A DNA stretch of 25,036 bases from NCBI GenBank assembly GCA_021809365.1, contig JAKBAC010000026.1, forward strand, positions 1-25,036, written 5' to 3'. Positions 1 through 8,236 of this stretch are shown here, one piece after another. A program made the translations under genes and the position numbers. The stretch's first letter is position 1; every line of letters begins with the position of its first letter. The stretch is from Planctomycetota bacterium. GTDB lineage: Bacteria > Planctomycetota > Phycisphaerae > WQYP01. The notes beneath the pieces are model-generated. The model was not told the DNA's origin, did not search any database, and was given only the letters and a program-made list of their open reading frames with translations.

Positions 1-75
1 CCCATTCCGAACAGCACCGTAAAGCTCTGACGGCCGATGGTAGTGCTTACGCGCGAGAGTAGGTGAGTGCCAGAT
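1..75 (+). rRNA. rrf: 5S ribosomal RNA, 3' part
   Basis: The first 73 bases match the 3' two thirds of bacterial 5S rRNA: the CCCATTCCGAAC loop, then GGCCGATGGTAGTG, then GCGAGAGTAGGT and the closing GTGCCAG. The 5' third lies outside the window, so this is the end of an rRNA operon read on the + strand. The exact 3' end is uncertain by a few bases. A strong hairpin terminator follows within ten bases, as expected for the last gene of an rRNA operon. Confidence 0.95.
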
Positions 76-80
76 TTATG

Positions 81-116
81 ACCCGGGCGGATCGAAAGAT
101 TCGCCCGGGTCTTTTT
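81..116 (+). terminator. Rho-independent terminator of the rRNA operon
   Basis: A 13-bp stem (81-93 with 98-110, one G-T pair) closes on a GAAA tetraloop and is followed by CTTTTT. It sits just after the 5S rRNA. On the other strand there is no T-run, so it works mainly for the + strand, although the hairpin may also slow transcripts of the convergent gene that ends at 184. Confidence 0.93.
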
Positions 117-183
117 ATGCCCACGATCGGTTCGTTTTGTCAACCGTTTTCTTTGACCATAAATCAATAGCGGCTTTGCGCGG

Positions 184-3100
184 TTACTGCGGCAAGATTT
201 TCACGGCGACGATGTGCGGCTGCACCACATTACCGTTATTGCAATAGGAGCGATCAATGATGGCGATAAAGCGGCGTGTGCCTTCGAGGATGAATTCGGC
301 ATTGGCGTTGGTGGCATCGGTGGACATGGAACCCGCGCTCCCCATCGCAATGCCCTGATTGGCGTTATACCAATCCGTGGGCGTATATGCCGTACTGGTG
401 TAATTCGGATTCAACCGCAGCCCTTCCACTAAACCATACACGGCGAACGTATCGCTGCGGACGGTAATAAAGTTTTCCACATCCGCCCAGGCGGCATCGC
501 GCTGCTGAAGATTGGTGGGGGCGACACTTCCGGAATATAGAGCGCCCGCAGTATACACCGTTGGCAGGCTGGCCAGGAGGAAATCAGCGGTGGAGTGAAA
601 ACCGGTGGCGTCAGTGCCTGAGGAGAATCCATTGTAAGCGTTGGGATTGGGTATCATCGTGGTCGTTGCGTTGGGCGCGAACAATGGAACCGGTGAAACG
701 ATTGGTGGACCCGGACTACCAATTGGCAAGCGTTCGCGGAAGGCCATGGCATCATCCACCAGCAGCGATATGGCGTTGGACGTTGGAGCGATGGTGCCGT
801 TCCATAGCGCCCCATCATCGGAGAAAACGGAACACAGTACATCCGGCCCGGCGGTGTTGATGTTGACTTTCCCGGGCAGGCGAAGCAGATCGGTAGGACC
901 TTCCGGCAATGTCGTTGTGACATTGTTGGAAGTGGAAGCGGTAAAGGCGGCGCTATTGCTGGAGCGATCAGTCAACGTGGTCATCGAGAGGATGGTGGGC
1001 GGAATCCCGGTGGTATCAAGCGCGGCATTGGCGGCGGTCAGGGCGGCGCGCGGATCGTAGGCAAAATCAAAATAGATGTTGGCCTGATTGCTTTCGCCAC
1101 TGAAAATAGGTTCCGCGGCAGTGCTGGTGCTCGGTACATAAGTCGCAGGAGTTTTGTCGTCCGTACCGATGGTGTAGGTTAATGGTATTCCGCTGCCGCT
1201 GGGAGTGCTGAAACTTGCTTTACGGGCAATGCAGTTAAAATCGTTGATATTGATCAGGTCATCGTTTGAATCAATGGTGGCGTTGGCAAGAAATGGAAAC
1301 GCCGTGGAGTTGTAGCCGCTGTAAAAGCGATCATAAAGCGGGATTCCGGGCATGGGCCCACTATCATAGCCGGGCTGTCCCAGGGTATTCGTGGATGGAT
1401 TCGGGATGCCGAGAATTTCTGGATCAGTTGTTGATGGAGTCAGTGGTGTGGGAGAGGGCGTATCCCAAGCTGAATCACAACCCCATTGCGTGGTATTGTC
1501 GCGCATCAGCGCGCTATATAAAGTTTGACCGGATGTTGGCTTGACAGAGCTGAAATCATATTGAATTTCATCTACCTCTACATATGATCCGGGATTGCCG
1601 GGATCGGGCCGTTCAAGTTCAATGATGCCGCTTGTCGACATGGCACCTGCGGTATATGAAGTTGAATATGGAGTATTTATATTGCCGGAATTAATTGTAA
1701 TATTGCCCGAGCCACTGTTGCCGATTATGGTGATAATGGACGAAGCTGGTGAAGAAGATTGATAGGCGGGTATTCCATTGGGAAATGCCGTATACAGATC
1801 AATGCTGCCAACCCCTGGAACGACCAGTTGCCAGTCATCAGCAGGAGTGCCATTGCCGAAGCTGATTAATTTATTACTGGCACTGGCGAATGGATTCATT
1901 AAATCAACACCAAAACTGACAATTTGGGTTTTATTGCCCTTACTATCCGTTTGAACAGCAACTTCCGCAGCATTAAGGAAAGGCTGTGCGGAATTTCCAA
2001 CTATTTCCACATTTGGTAACGCCGGTGTTACCGGGTTTGTGCTGGCAGAATCTATGGAGGGTATATTAATAGTCATGGGCCATGTCCCAATGGATGTAAT
2101 TGCCGACGGATTTGGTGGATACAATAATGCTGTGCCCTTATTACCATTGGCGACCAGGACAGCGGGATTATAACCCGAAGTGCCACTGCCGGTGCCATAG
2201 CGGTAATCTAAATAATTTACCACGAACATCAACGCATGTAGCGGCTGGTAGCCACAGGTTATCAGTGTATTTTCCAAGGTTGACATCTCGGTACTAATAT
2301 TGGCTGAAGTGAATGGAGTGTTGAGATTAATTTTCGGTGGTGCTGAGGTTACCGGAATTGGTGGGGCCAAAGAAAAAGCAGTCCAGATATTTACCGGTGC
2401 CACATCACGGGTCCAGGAATCGGTGGTGTAGAGGCCGCGGTAGCCGGAGCCATAATAGCTGGACTCCAGCCCGAGGGTGTTGGGCATCAGTGTGGCAAGT
2501 CTTGAATAGAAGGGTGATCCGAATGGCATTCCTCCCGCCCCGCCGGCGGTAAGCAGGTCCAGCTCGCTGTTGGCACCGAAGAGGGAAAGGTTATACTGCG
2601 TGGTTGGGGAGGCCACGGTGGGATAATCCTGCTCATAGTCATTGAGGCCGCCGATGCCCGCAGCCGCGGCAAGTCCCGCCTGCCAGTTGTATAGGGTATA
2701 GCCATAGGAGGAATAATTAACGTAGGACCCCTCACGGCCTGCCGCAGCGGACGTGCCGCTCTGGGCGTTGGCTGGCGTATCGGATGTATTCGCATTGACG
2801 GCTGAAGACAGAATTGGGCAGGCATCGATGTAGGGGCCATACTGTGCCAGATACCCATCTGCATTTCCACCCGCGTCAGTGGAGGGAATCCATCCGGTGT
2901 TCAAATTCAAAAATGAAGACATATCCATAATCCGCACGGCAAAGCGGTAACGGGTGCCGTTGGGATCGCTGTAGGGCAGCATGTTCCACATGGCATCAGG
3001 GGTGCCGGTGGGCTGGAGGCCGTTGGAGTAGGGGCCTGGAGATGTTGTAATGGGATTGTATGTCCAGCGCGGTTCAACGACGCTGGCGTTGGGAACCACA

Positions 3101-3924
3101 ATATTTGTGGCGCTGGCGCTTCCCCCGACCGACCAAGTCAGGTCGTAGGCACTGGTGGCGGGATCATAAAGAAGGGGGGTAAGTGTACTGAACAATGGCA
3201 TTGCGCCGGTGGTGGTATTGGATCCGGTGGCCGAGGCGTAACCGGTGGAGGGCGTTGATGCGAGGGACCAATTGCCGGTGCCTGGCAAACCTGCAACCAC
3301 ATTGGCGGAGCCGGTGTAGACATACCGCGATCCGAGATAATAGACTTCCTCGCCGGGGACATAATAACTATTCGGCTCGTACGGCTGGTTATTCACCAGC
3401 CAGGGTTCGCTGGGGGCATATTGGGTCGGGGTGGGCTGCGTGCCGACGGTTACTGATTGATAGAATTGCGGAGCGGATGCCGGCGCAGTTGATGACATGG
3501 CTCCCACTTCCGGATAATCCCAGAAGCGGGCGATCTGCGGCGTCGTGGGGGAGAATGTGCTTTTTTTGCCGGAAATACTGCCAATGGCCAACGTCTGATT
3601 TTCTGAATCCAGGGTCTCATTCAACATCATCCCGCGCACAGTATTGAGCACCCCTTCCTGCGCCATAGTTAAGCTCGCGGAGCTGTTGCTGGCATAAGCG
3701 GATTGTTTGTCCGTACTGGCCATCAGGATAAATACTGAGCCCATGAGGGCCAGGAGAACCAGCAGGGCGATGACGAGCAGGAGGATCATGCCGCGATCGC
3801 GGCGCTGCCGGCCTGTTGCGAGCAACGTATCTTGAAACGGCTGCCGCTTTCCATTGGCACGCGGTATCTCCGTTTGATTGAAAATAAGGAATGCACCATT
3901 GTTTTGTTCGTCACTGTTCATCAT
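184..3924 (-). CDS. Very large GspK/pseudopilin-like protein
   Basis: 1246 residues. After a 45-residue hydrophilic leader comes a pseudopilin-type segment: RRDRG then a hydrophobic helix at about 46-69 (MILLLVIALLVLLALMG). This resembles the prepilin-peptidase site and N-terminal helix of GspK, which typically lacks Glu5. Two helix-hairpin-helix-like motifs typical of GspK follow: PPKINLNTPF near residue 530 and PGKVNINTAGPDVL near 1018. The rest is rich in Ser, Thr, Asn, Gly and Pro, typical of a secreted or pilus-tip protein. GspK caps type II pseudopilus tips and is usually about 300-350 residues, so this is roughly four times the normal size. No other secretion or pilus gene is nearby. 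Two adjacent ATG codons begin the frame, and no clear Shine-Dalgarno (SD) sequence precedes them, so the start could be either. The family call rests on the N-terminus and the two motifs; the exact role is unknown. Confidence 0.75.
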   Translation of the reverse strand: MMNSDEQNNGAFLIFNQTEIPRANGKRQPFQDTLLATGRQRRDRGMILLLVIALLVLLALMGSVFILMASTDKQSAYASNSSASLTMAQEGVLNTVRGMMLNETLDSENQTLAIGSISGKKSTFSPTTPQIARFWDYPEVGAMSSTAPASAPQFYQSVTVGTQPTPTQYAPSEPWLVNNQPYEPNSYYVPGEEVYYLGSRYVYTGSANVVAGLPGTGNWSLASTPSTGYASATGSNTTTGAMPLFSTLTPLLYDPATSAYDLTWSVGGSASATNIVVPNASVVEPRWTYNPITTSPGPYSNGLQPTGTPDAMWNMLPYSDPNGTRYRFAVRIMDMSSFLNLNTGWIPSTDAGGNADGYLAQYGPYIDACPILSSAVNANTSDTPANAQSGTSAAAGREGSYVNYSSYGYTLYNWQAGLAAAAGIGGLNDYEQDYPTVASPTTQYNLSLFGANSELDLLTAGGAGGMPFGSPFYSRLATLMPNTLGLESSYYGSGYRGLYTTDSWTRDVAPVNIWTAFSLAPPIPVTSAPPKINLNTPFTSANISTEMSTLENTLITCGYQPLHALMFVVNYLDYRYGTGSGTSGYNPAVLVANGNKGTALLYPPNPSAITSIGTWPMTINIPSIDSASTNPVTPALPNVEIVGNSAQPFLNAAEVAVQTDSKGNKTQIVSFGVDLMNPFASASNKLISFGNGTPADDWQLVVPGVGSIDLYTAFPNGIPAYQSSSPASSIITIIGNSGSGNITINSGNINTPYSTSYTAGAMSTSGIIELERPDPGNPGSYVEVDEIQYDFSSVKPTSGQTLYSALMRDNTTQWGCDSAWDTPSPTPLTPSTTDPEILGIPNPSTNTLGQPGYDSGPMPGIPLYDRFYSGYNSTAFPFLANATIDSNDDLININDFNCIARKASFSTPSGSGIPLTYTIGTDDKTPATYVPSTSTAAEPIFSGESNQANIYFDFAYDPRAALTAANAALDTTGIPPTILSMTTLTDRSSNSAAFTASTSNNVTTTLPEGPTDLLRLPGKVNINTAGPDVLCSVFSDDGALWNGTIAPTSNAISLLVDDAMAFRERLPIGSPGPPIVSPVPLFAPNATTTMIPNPNAYNGFSSGTDATGFHSTADFLLASLPTVYTAGALYSGSVAPTNLQQRDAAWADVENFITVRSDTFAVYGLVEGLRLNPNYTSTAYTPTDWYNANQGIAMGSAGSMSTDATNANAEFILEGTRRFIAIIDRSYCNNGNVVQPHIVAVKILPQ

Positions 3925-4151
3925 ATTGATCTATTCTGATGTTCCATATTCAATACATCGGCTTCTGGCGGGGACCATTAAATAGTGAAAAATGATGGCA
4001 AATCCAGCGCGCGAACCGACACCCTTTTCATCCCCATTTATCATCGGTCTGCTCCAATCCCCATCTTGACTAATAACGTGATCCCATAGCCCGATAAAGA
4101 AGTCGAAATCGATACCTGTCGCGTTTTAATGGAAATGTCGGAGTCGGTACC

Positions 4152-4179
4152 TTGACAAATTTCTTTCTGATAAGACAAT
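4152..4179 (+). promoter_or_regulatory. Probable sigma-70 promoter of the small lipoprotein gene
   Basis: A perfect TTGACA (4152-4157) is separated by 16 bases from GACAAT (4174-4179). Transcription would start near 4186, about 23 bases before the ATG at 4209. The rest of 3925-4208 shows no other supported feature, and no clear promoter was found there for the minus-strand gene that starts at 3924. Confidence 0.5.
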
Positions 4180-4208
4180 CTCAAATTGTTTTCGTGCGAG
4201 ATGGCATC

Positions 4209-4355
4209 ATGTTTTCCCTGCGAAAGTTGAGCCTTGAAATTTATACGCGACAGGTCTTGGCGATGTGTGCCATTGCCTTGGCGGCCATCGCTGGATGTAC
4301 TGAACAGCGCTCGCAATCGGCGGGAAATCTTACAACCATGCCGCGGGCGTATTAG
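4209..4355 (+). CDS. Tiny putative lipoprotein
   Basis: 48 residues. The N-terminus looks like a lipoprotein signal: basic residues, a hydrophobic stretch (VLAMCAIALAAIAGC) and a lipobox-like AIAGC, which would leave a mature peptide of about 20 residues starting CTEQRSQSAG. ATG 4209 is preferred over upstream in-frame codons because GCGAG lies 8 bases before it and a promoter-like pair lies at 4152-4179. Small lipoproteins of this kind (entericidin-like) are common, but no family is recognised. The SHOCT gene follows 81 bases downstream. This could be a spurious frame; the lipobox and the promoter are the only support. Confidence 0.4.
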   Translation: MFSLRKLSLEIYTRQVLAMCAIALAAIAGCTEQRSQSAGNLTTMPRAY

Positions 4356-4436
4356 AATAGCCGTCTCCGGAACGTATATAATAACGCCGAGTGTCGAATG
4401 GATTGGGTTTTGGTGTGCGTGTGAGGCGTATGGTTT

Positions 4437-4724
4437 ATGAGAACTCTGCTGGGGATTTTTTTCTGGGGTGGCGCGCTGGTGGTGTTGGTGATCCTCGGAT
4501 GGCTGGTGATTCTTGCCATTCGGCGGCGTGTTACCAATCCACCGATGGAAACGATGGGGTTTGGCTTTTCGCTCAAGCAGATTGACGCCATGTATGAGCG
4601 CGGAGAAATCACCGAGGATGAATTCAAGGCCCTCAAAGCGCGCAAAGCCCAGCAATCGGCCCGGATCGCCGAGAAATTTCTGGCTACGCCGGGACACAAA
4701 CCTCCCACGGCACCCAAAGAATAA
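4437..4724 (+). CDS. Small membrane protein with SHOCT domain
   Basis: 95 residues: one N-terminal transmembrane helix (about 5-28), a short basic linker (RRR), then a SHOCT motif at about 44-70 (FSLKQIDAMYERGEITEDEF). SHOCT is a short two-helix C-terminal module found in many otherwise unrelated bacterial membrane and stress proteins and is thought to help oligomerisation. The tail is Pro/Lys-rich. GAGG ten bases upstream supports the ATG at 4437. The gene lies between the small lipoprotein and the cation exporter, all on the + strand. The molecular function is unknown. Confidence 0.85.
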   Translation: MRTLLGIFFWGGALVVLVILGWLVILAIRRRVTNPPMETMGFGFSLKQIDAMYERGEITEDEFKALKARKAQQSARIAEKFLATPGHKPPTAPKE

Positions 4725-4833
4725 TGGAAAAGTTTGTAACTTCAGTATACTGGTGCGCAGAATCTGTTTCGGTGACTTGACGCGACGGTGCTCGCATTGC
4801 ATACATGCCGATGCGTCTCGGGGGCTTGAATTC

Positions 4834-5961
4834 GTGGTGGATAGTCAACCAATCAAAGATAAACAGCACACCGCGTGGGTGTCGCTGCTGGCGAGCTTCA
4901 CGATGACCATCTTGAAGTTGCTCATGGCGCTGTTGACCGGTAGCCTGGCCATACTTTCGGATGCGTTGCACAACGCTGTCGACGTGTTGGCAACGGTGAT
5001 CACGCTGATTGCGGTACATATCAGCGACCGCCCGGCGGATGAAACGCATAATTATGGCCACGGCAAAGTTGAAAATCTTTCAGCATTTACTGAAAGCATC
5101 ATACTGGCCTTGACGGCGGCGTGGATTTTCTGGCGGGCCATCGCTGATTTTGGCAGTCCGCACCGGCTCTCAACCTGGCCGACGATCGTGGCGATTGCGG
5201 TATTGTGTGTTGCCATCGGCGTGGACATCTGGCGAACATTGCAGTTGGTTCGATCCGCAAAGAAATATGGCAGTGAAGCCTTGCGGGCCAGCAGCGTGCA
5301 TTTTCGCATGGATTTGATCAGTGCGGGCGTGGTACTGGCGGCCCTGCTGGCGTCGCTGTTAAGCGATGGTCGCTTGGCGTGGATGGATAATGTCGGCGCG
5401 CTGGCGGTGGCCATTCTGATGATCGGGGCATCCGGACGTCTGGCGCTGCACTCGGTGGATGTGCTGGTGGATCGTGCGCCGGCGGGGGTGGACAAAGATT
5501 TGCAGGACATCATTCGGCGAGTTCCGGGGGTGATGGATGTGCCACGCATTCGCGTGCGGCAGGGGGGTAATCGGCGGTTTGTGGATACGACCATTCGCGT
5601 GAATCCCATGGCCACGCTGGAAGAGGGACACCGCATAGCGACATCGGTGGAATTGGCCGCGTCCAATGAACATCCCAGTATTGATATTACCGTGCATGTG
5701 GAACCGGGGGATGCGGAACCGAGTTTGGCGGCGATTGTGCGCAGTCTGGCCGAGGCGATGGGACTGTCGGTCCATGCGGTCCATGCTCATACCATTAACG
5801 AGCGTGTATATTTGAGTTTTCATGCGGAGTTCAGTGCGGACATTACCGTAGCCGATGCGCATGCGAAAGTCACCGAATTGGAAAAGCGCATTCGATCGCG
5901 CTTGCCGCAGGTGGCGGAGATAGCCAGCCATATTGAACCGGCACCCACCGGCGGTGGATAA
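4834..5961 (+). CDS. Cation diffusion facilitator (CDF) exporter with tandem C-terminal domains
   Basis: About 375 residues from a GTG at 4834. The frame stays open upstream into the SHOCT gene, but homology begins near here and GGGGGC lies about 9 bases upstream; GTG 4837 and GTG 4753 are alternatives. CDF proteins export divalent metal ions by proton antiport across the inner membrane. The metal site is visible as SDALHNAVD in TM2 (D43, H46, D50) and HFRMD in TM5 (H156, D160); this His-Asp/His-Asp set is usual for zinc carriers. The YGHGKVE motif follows TM2. After TM6 there are two cytoplasmic ferredoxin-like segments, about 212-290 and 294-370. Most CDFs have one. The second looks like a diverged copy. 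DUF1802 follows after 21 bases. Confidence 0.9.
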   Translation: MVDSQPIKDKQHTAWVSLLASFTMTILKLLMALLTGSLAILSDALHNAVDVLATVITLIAVHISDRPADETHNYGHGKVENLSAFTESIILALTAAWIFWRAIADFGSPHRLSTWPTIVAIAVLCVAIGVDIWRTLQLVRSAKKYGSEALRASSVHFRMDLISAGVVLAALLASLLSDGRLAWMDNVGALAVAILMIGASGRLALHSVDVLVDRAPAGVDKDLQDIIRRVPGVMDVPRIRVRQGGNRRFVDTTIRVNPMATLEEGHRIATSVELAASNEHPSIDITVHVEPGDAEPSLAAIVRSLAEAMGLSVHAVHAHTINERVYLSFHAEFSADITVADAHAKVTELEKRIRSRLPQVAEIASHIEPAPTGGG

Positions 5962-5982
5962 TTACAGGATGCGGAATGCTTT

Positions 5983-6579
5983 ATGGAAAAGAAATTGAAT
6001 GTGGCGTTGAAAGAATGGGCTGTAGTTTGTGATGCGGTGCTGGCGGGGCGGCAGCCCATACTGCTGCGCAAGGGCGGAATTTACGAGGCGGCAGGCGAAT
6101 TTGAACTTGAACAATCGCGGTTCGCCCTGTTTCCGACGGTATTGCACCAGAAGCCCGAATTGGTGAAGTCGGCATGGCGCAGTGCGATTCAATCTGTTGA
6201 CCGTGAGCCGGAGAGCATCACCATGCGTGGCTGGGCCGAGGTATTCTGGATTGGCCGGGTGCCGGATCGCCGGGCGATTGATGCTTTGGATGATTTGCAT
6301 CTGTGGGATAAGCCGCTGATTGATATGCGATTGAACTACCGCCCGGACTACCCATTATATGTCATTGTGGTGCGTGGATTGGTCTTGCCGCAGCCGGTGA
6401 CGGTGGCGATGAACGAGGCCTATGCCGGATGCAAGAGTTGGGTGCCATTGCAAGAAAGTATTGATATCAATGGAAGTCGAGCGGTGCTGGCGGATTCGGC
6501 GCTGGCGGCAATACGGGATCGGATCACGAAAACATTCGGCGGCGTACCGCCAACGGAAATCACGCATGGCAACCGATGA
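5983..6579 (+). CDS. DUF1802 family protein
   Basis: 198 residues, soluble, no signal peptide. The start LKEWAVVCDAVLAGRQPILL followed by RKGGIYE and RFALFPTVLHQ is the hallmark of DUF1802, a family of unknown function common in cyanobacteria and other bacteria. The repeated pattern of 'my input is a request' seen in some DUF1802 neighbours with metabolic genes is not informative here. Its 3' end overlaps the SUFU gene by 14 bases, so the two are probably co-translated. ATG 5983 is preceded by a weak GGA-containing site. Confidence 0.85.
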   Translation: MEKKLNVALKEWAVVCDAVLAGRQPILLRKGGIYEAAGEFELEQSRFALFPTVLHQKPELVKSAWRSAIQSVDREPESITMRGWAEVFWIGRVPDRRAIDALDDLHLWDKPLIDMRLNYRPDYPLYVIVVRGLVLPQPVTVAMNEAYAGCKSWVPLQESIDINGSRAVLADSALAAIRDRITKTFGGVPPTEITHGNR

Positions 6580-7240
6580 ACAGTTGTGGCGGCAATGGTT
6601 TGAATCGGTCTGGAAGCAGCGCGAGGAAGTGGTCTATCCCGCGCTGTTCGGGCCGTTGACCGGCAACATCCATACACTGTCGGCACGCTGGTTTGAAGAG
6701 ATGGGATTTAAGGATGTTGATCCGCGCTGGTTGACGCATGGTGTGCTGGAATCCGCGCCCAATAACAAACGTGAGAACTGGCTGTATGTCACCAGCGGAT
6801 TATCCAACCCATGGGGTGTTGATCCGGCGGAAATAAAGCCAAATGAGTACAGCGGGCTGGGATTCGAATTTTTTATTCAGACCGCGCGGCCCGCGCGCTG
6901 GGCGGTGGATGTGTTAAGTTCCCTGATGGCTGTACAGATACTCGTGGCGCAGGAACTGGTGGCCGGTGAATTAATCGAACCATTTGATCGCGTGCCACTG
7001 GGGCGGGGAATGGACGGATCCGCGCAATGCGCGGTAAAGAATCTGCTGATACTTCCACCGGAGCATATTCCGGCGCGGGGGCACCTGGATTCGGGCGTAT
7101 TTGATCTGTTTTTATGTGTGGGTATTACGGATGCGGAATTGCTGTTTGCCAGAGCGCAGGATGGAACGGGACTGCAAAAGCTGCTGTTGCATCACGGGTG
7201 TCTGCCGCTAACCGATGCGAGCCGGAACAGTGTTGTGTAG
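6566..7240 (+). CDS. Suppressor-of-fused (SUFU) domain protein
   Basis: 224 residues. The YVTSGLSNPWG and YSGLGFEFFIQT motifs, together with RENW before them, match the bacterial SUFU family (PF05076). Animal SUFU binds Gli transcription factors, while bacterial members are seen in immunity or toxin contexts and in ordinary genomes; their role is mostly unknown. No toxin gene is adjacent here, so an immunity role is not supported. ATG 6566 is chosen because it begins the conserved region and CGGAAA lies about 7 bases upstream. The open frame extends further upstream but runs through the DUF1802 gene. The overlap suggests a shared transcript. Confidence 0.85.
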   Translation: MATDEQLWRQWFESVWKQREEVVYPALFGPLTGNIHTLSARWFEEMGFKDVDPRWLTHGVLESAPNNKRENWLYVTSGLSNPWGVDPAEIKPNEYSGLGFEFFIQTARPARWAVDVLSSLMAVQILVAQELVAGELIEPFDRVPLGRGMDGSAQCAVKNLLILPPEHIPARGHLDSGVFDLFLCVGITDAELLFARAQDGTGLQKLLLHHGCLPLTDASRNSVV

Positions 7241-7281
7241 TTGGCCGCCAAGGGTGGGGCCGCAAGAAAGTGTATGTGTAG

Positions 7282-7746
7282 ATGGTGAATCAATGTTGCA
7301 AGAAGGACAAAAATGCCCGCGGGGTCGTGCTGATCGCTCTGTTATCGCTGGCGCTGGCGGTATTGGTATTTGCCACCGGCGTATTGCTGCTGGTTGATCC
7401 GCATGGCTGGCTGCTGGGCATGAGCATGTATTGGATAGATCGGTTGGGATTTATTCCGCATACCGGGCCGCACGGAACCGGCCCGCTGCCGGCAACATGG
7501 ATTCTCTTTTCCGCGTTGATGATGTACACGGTGATTTTTGTTCTGGAAGGAGGTGGCATGCTCCTGCAAAAGGCCTGGGCGGAATATCTGGTACTCGTGG
7601 AGTTGGCGTTGCTGCTGCCTCCGGAGATGGTGGAAAATTTCTACCAGACCGATTGGCTGCGGTTGCTGACGCTGATATTTAACGTGGTGATATTTATATA
7701 TCTTGGTTATCGCCGCTGGCAATCATACACGCGCGGCGTGGCGTGA
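7282..7746 (+). CDS. DUF2127 family membrane protein
   Basis: 154 residues with about four membrane helices (16-38, 72-88, 101-113, 127-143). The C-terminal half carries the DUF2127 signature: an LEGGGMLL segment, then KAWAEYL, LLPPEM and a final helix ending YLGYRR. The function of the family is unknown. It is the last + strand gene of this run, 41 bases after SUFU, and converges on rpsU. No strong ribosome site precedes ATG 7282, so the exact start is uncertain. The 79 bases after it hold no clear terminator. Confidence 0.8.
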   Translation: MVNQCCKKDKNARGVVLIALLSLALAVLVFATGVLLLVDPHGWLLGMSMYWIDRLGFIPHTGPHGTGPLPATWILFSALMMYTVIFVLEGGGMLLQKAWAEYLVLVELALLLPPEMVENFYQTDWLRLLTLIFNVVIFIYLGYRRWQSYTRGVA

Positions 7747-7825
7747 CCAGCCCACGGCAACAGGGATTGTGCCTGTGATACCGCACTAATGTTTCATCAC
7801 ATGTACGGCAGGTTGACCATCAGGA

Positions 7826-8077
7826 TCAGGAGCGTTCGCGTTCGCGATTTGGAAAACGTTCCTTTTTTGGTGGAGGGGCAATACCACGGGCTTCCATCAA
7901 TGTCTTGAGTTCGCGCTTCTCGGCTTTGCGCATCTGGCGGCGGCGTTTTTCACTGGGCTTCTCAAAATAGGCGATGCGCTTCATATCTTTAATAAGTCCC
8001 TCTTTTTCACAGAGCTTCTTAAAGCGACGAAGCATTTGATCAACCGTTTCATTACCGCGCGATTTTACTTTTAACAT
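7826..8077 (-). CDS. rpsU: 30S ribosomal protein S21
   Basis: 83 residues. The start MLKVKSRGNETVDQMLRRFK, then CEKEGLIKD and YFEKPSEKRRR, are diagnostic of S21, which binds the small subunit near the anti-Shine-Dalgarno end of 16S rRNA. The C-terminus is extended and very basic (PPPKKERFPNRERERS), somewhat longer than the classic 71-residue protein. The start at 8077 is favoured over an upstream in-frame ATG at 8113 because GGCGGAG lies 5 bases before it and it begins the conserved sequence. The gene is transcribed alone from a promoter at 8208-8236 through a structured leader of about 124 bases. Confidence 0.96.
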   Translation of the reverse strand: MLKVKSRGNETVDQMLRRFKKLCEKEGLIKDMKRIAYFEKPSEKRRRQMRKAEKRELKTLMEARGIAPPPKKERFPNRERERS

Positions 8078-8119
8078 AGGTACTCCGCCAAACCGGCCCT
8101 TATAAATCAACACTTCACC

Positions 8120-8163
8120 CTTAAGCCATCCGGCCCGGTTCGCCGGAGACCGTTTGGCTTAAG
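8120..8163 (-). promoter_or_regulatory. Structured hairpin in the rpsU leader
   Basis: A perfect 9-bp outer stem (8120-8128 with 8155-8163, TGGCTTAAG) stacks directly on a 6-bp GC stem (8129-8134 with 8142-8147) with a 7-base loop and a 7-base one-sided bulge (8148-8154). It lies 42 bases upstream of the rpsU start and inside the predicted leader. There is no T-run after it in the rpsU direction, so it is not a plain terminator. It may be a protein-binding leader for control of S21 or an mRNA-stability element. It does not match a leader family known to me. Confidence 0.55.
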
Positions 8164-8207
8164 AAGGGTTCCCCCCACCAGTCAGTAAGGGAATTTTCAA
8201 GAAAAGT

Positions 8208-8236
8208 AGTATAATGCGGCCATGACCAGGTGGCAA
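8208..8236 (-). promoter_or_regulatory. Sigma-70 promoter of rpsU
   Basis: On the minus strand TTGCCA (8236-8231) is separated by exactly 17 bases from TATACT (8213-8208). Both boxes are close to consensus. Transcription would start near 8201 and give a 124-base leader before the rpsU ATG. Confidence 0.7.

Noticed and set aside
4041..4802. Long minus-strand open frame of 253 residues
   Set aside because: It runs antisense to the SHOCT gene, has no recognisable domain, and its composition (rich in His, Arg, Ser) is typical of a shadow frame.
7774..7801. TGTGAT...ATCACA inverted repeat resembling a CRP site
   Set aside because: The spacer is 16 bases instead of about 6-8, and it lies between two convergent genes, where an activator site makes little sense.
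8210..8215. Perfect TATAAT on the + strand before the ECF sigma gene
   Set aside because: There is no -35 box at a usable distance, it lies over 230 bases from the sigma start, and the same bases form the better-supported minus-strand -10 box of rpsU.
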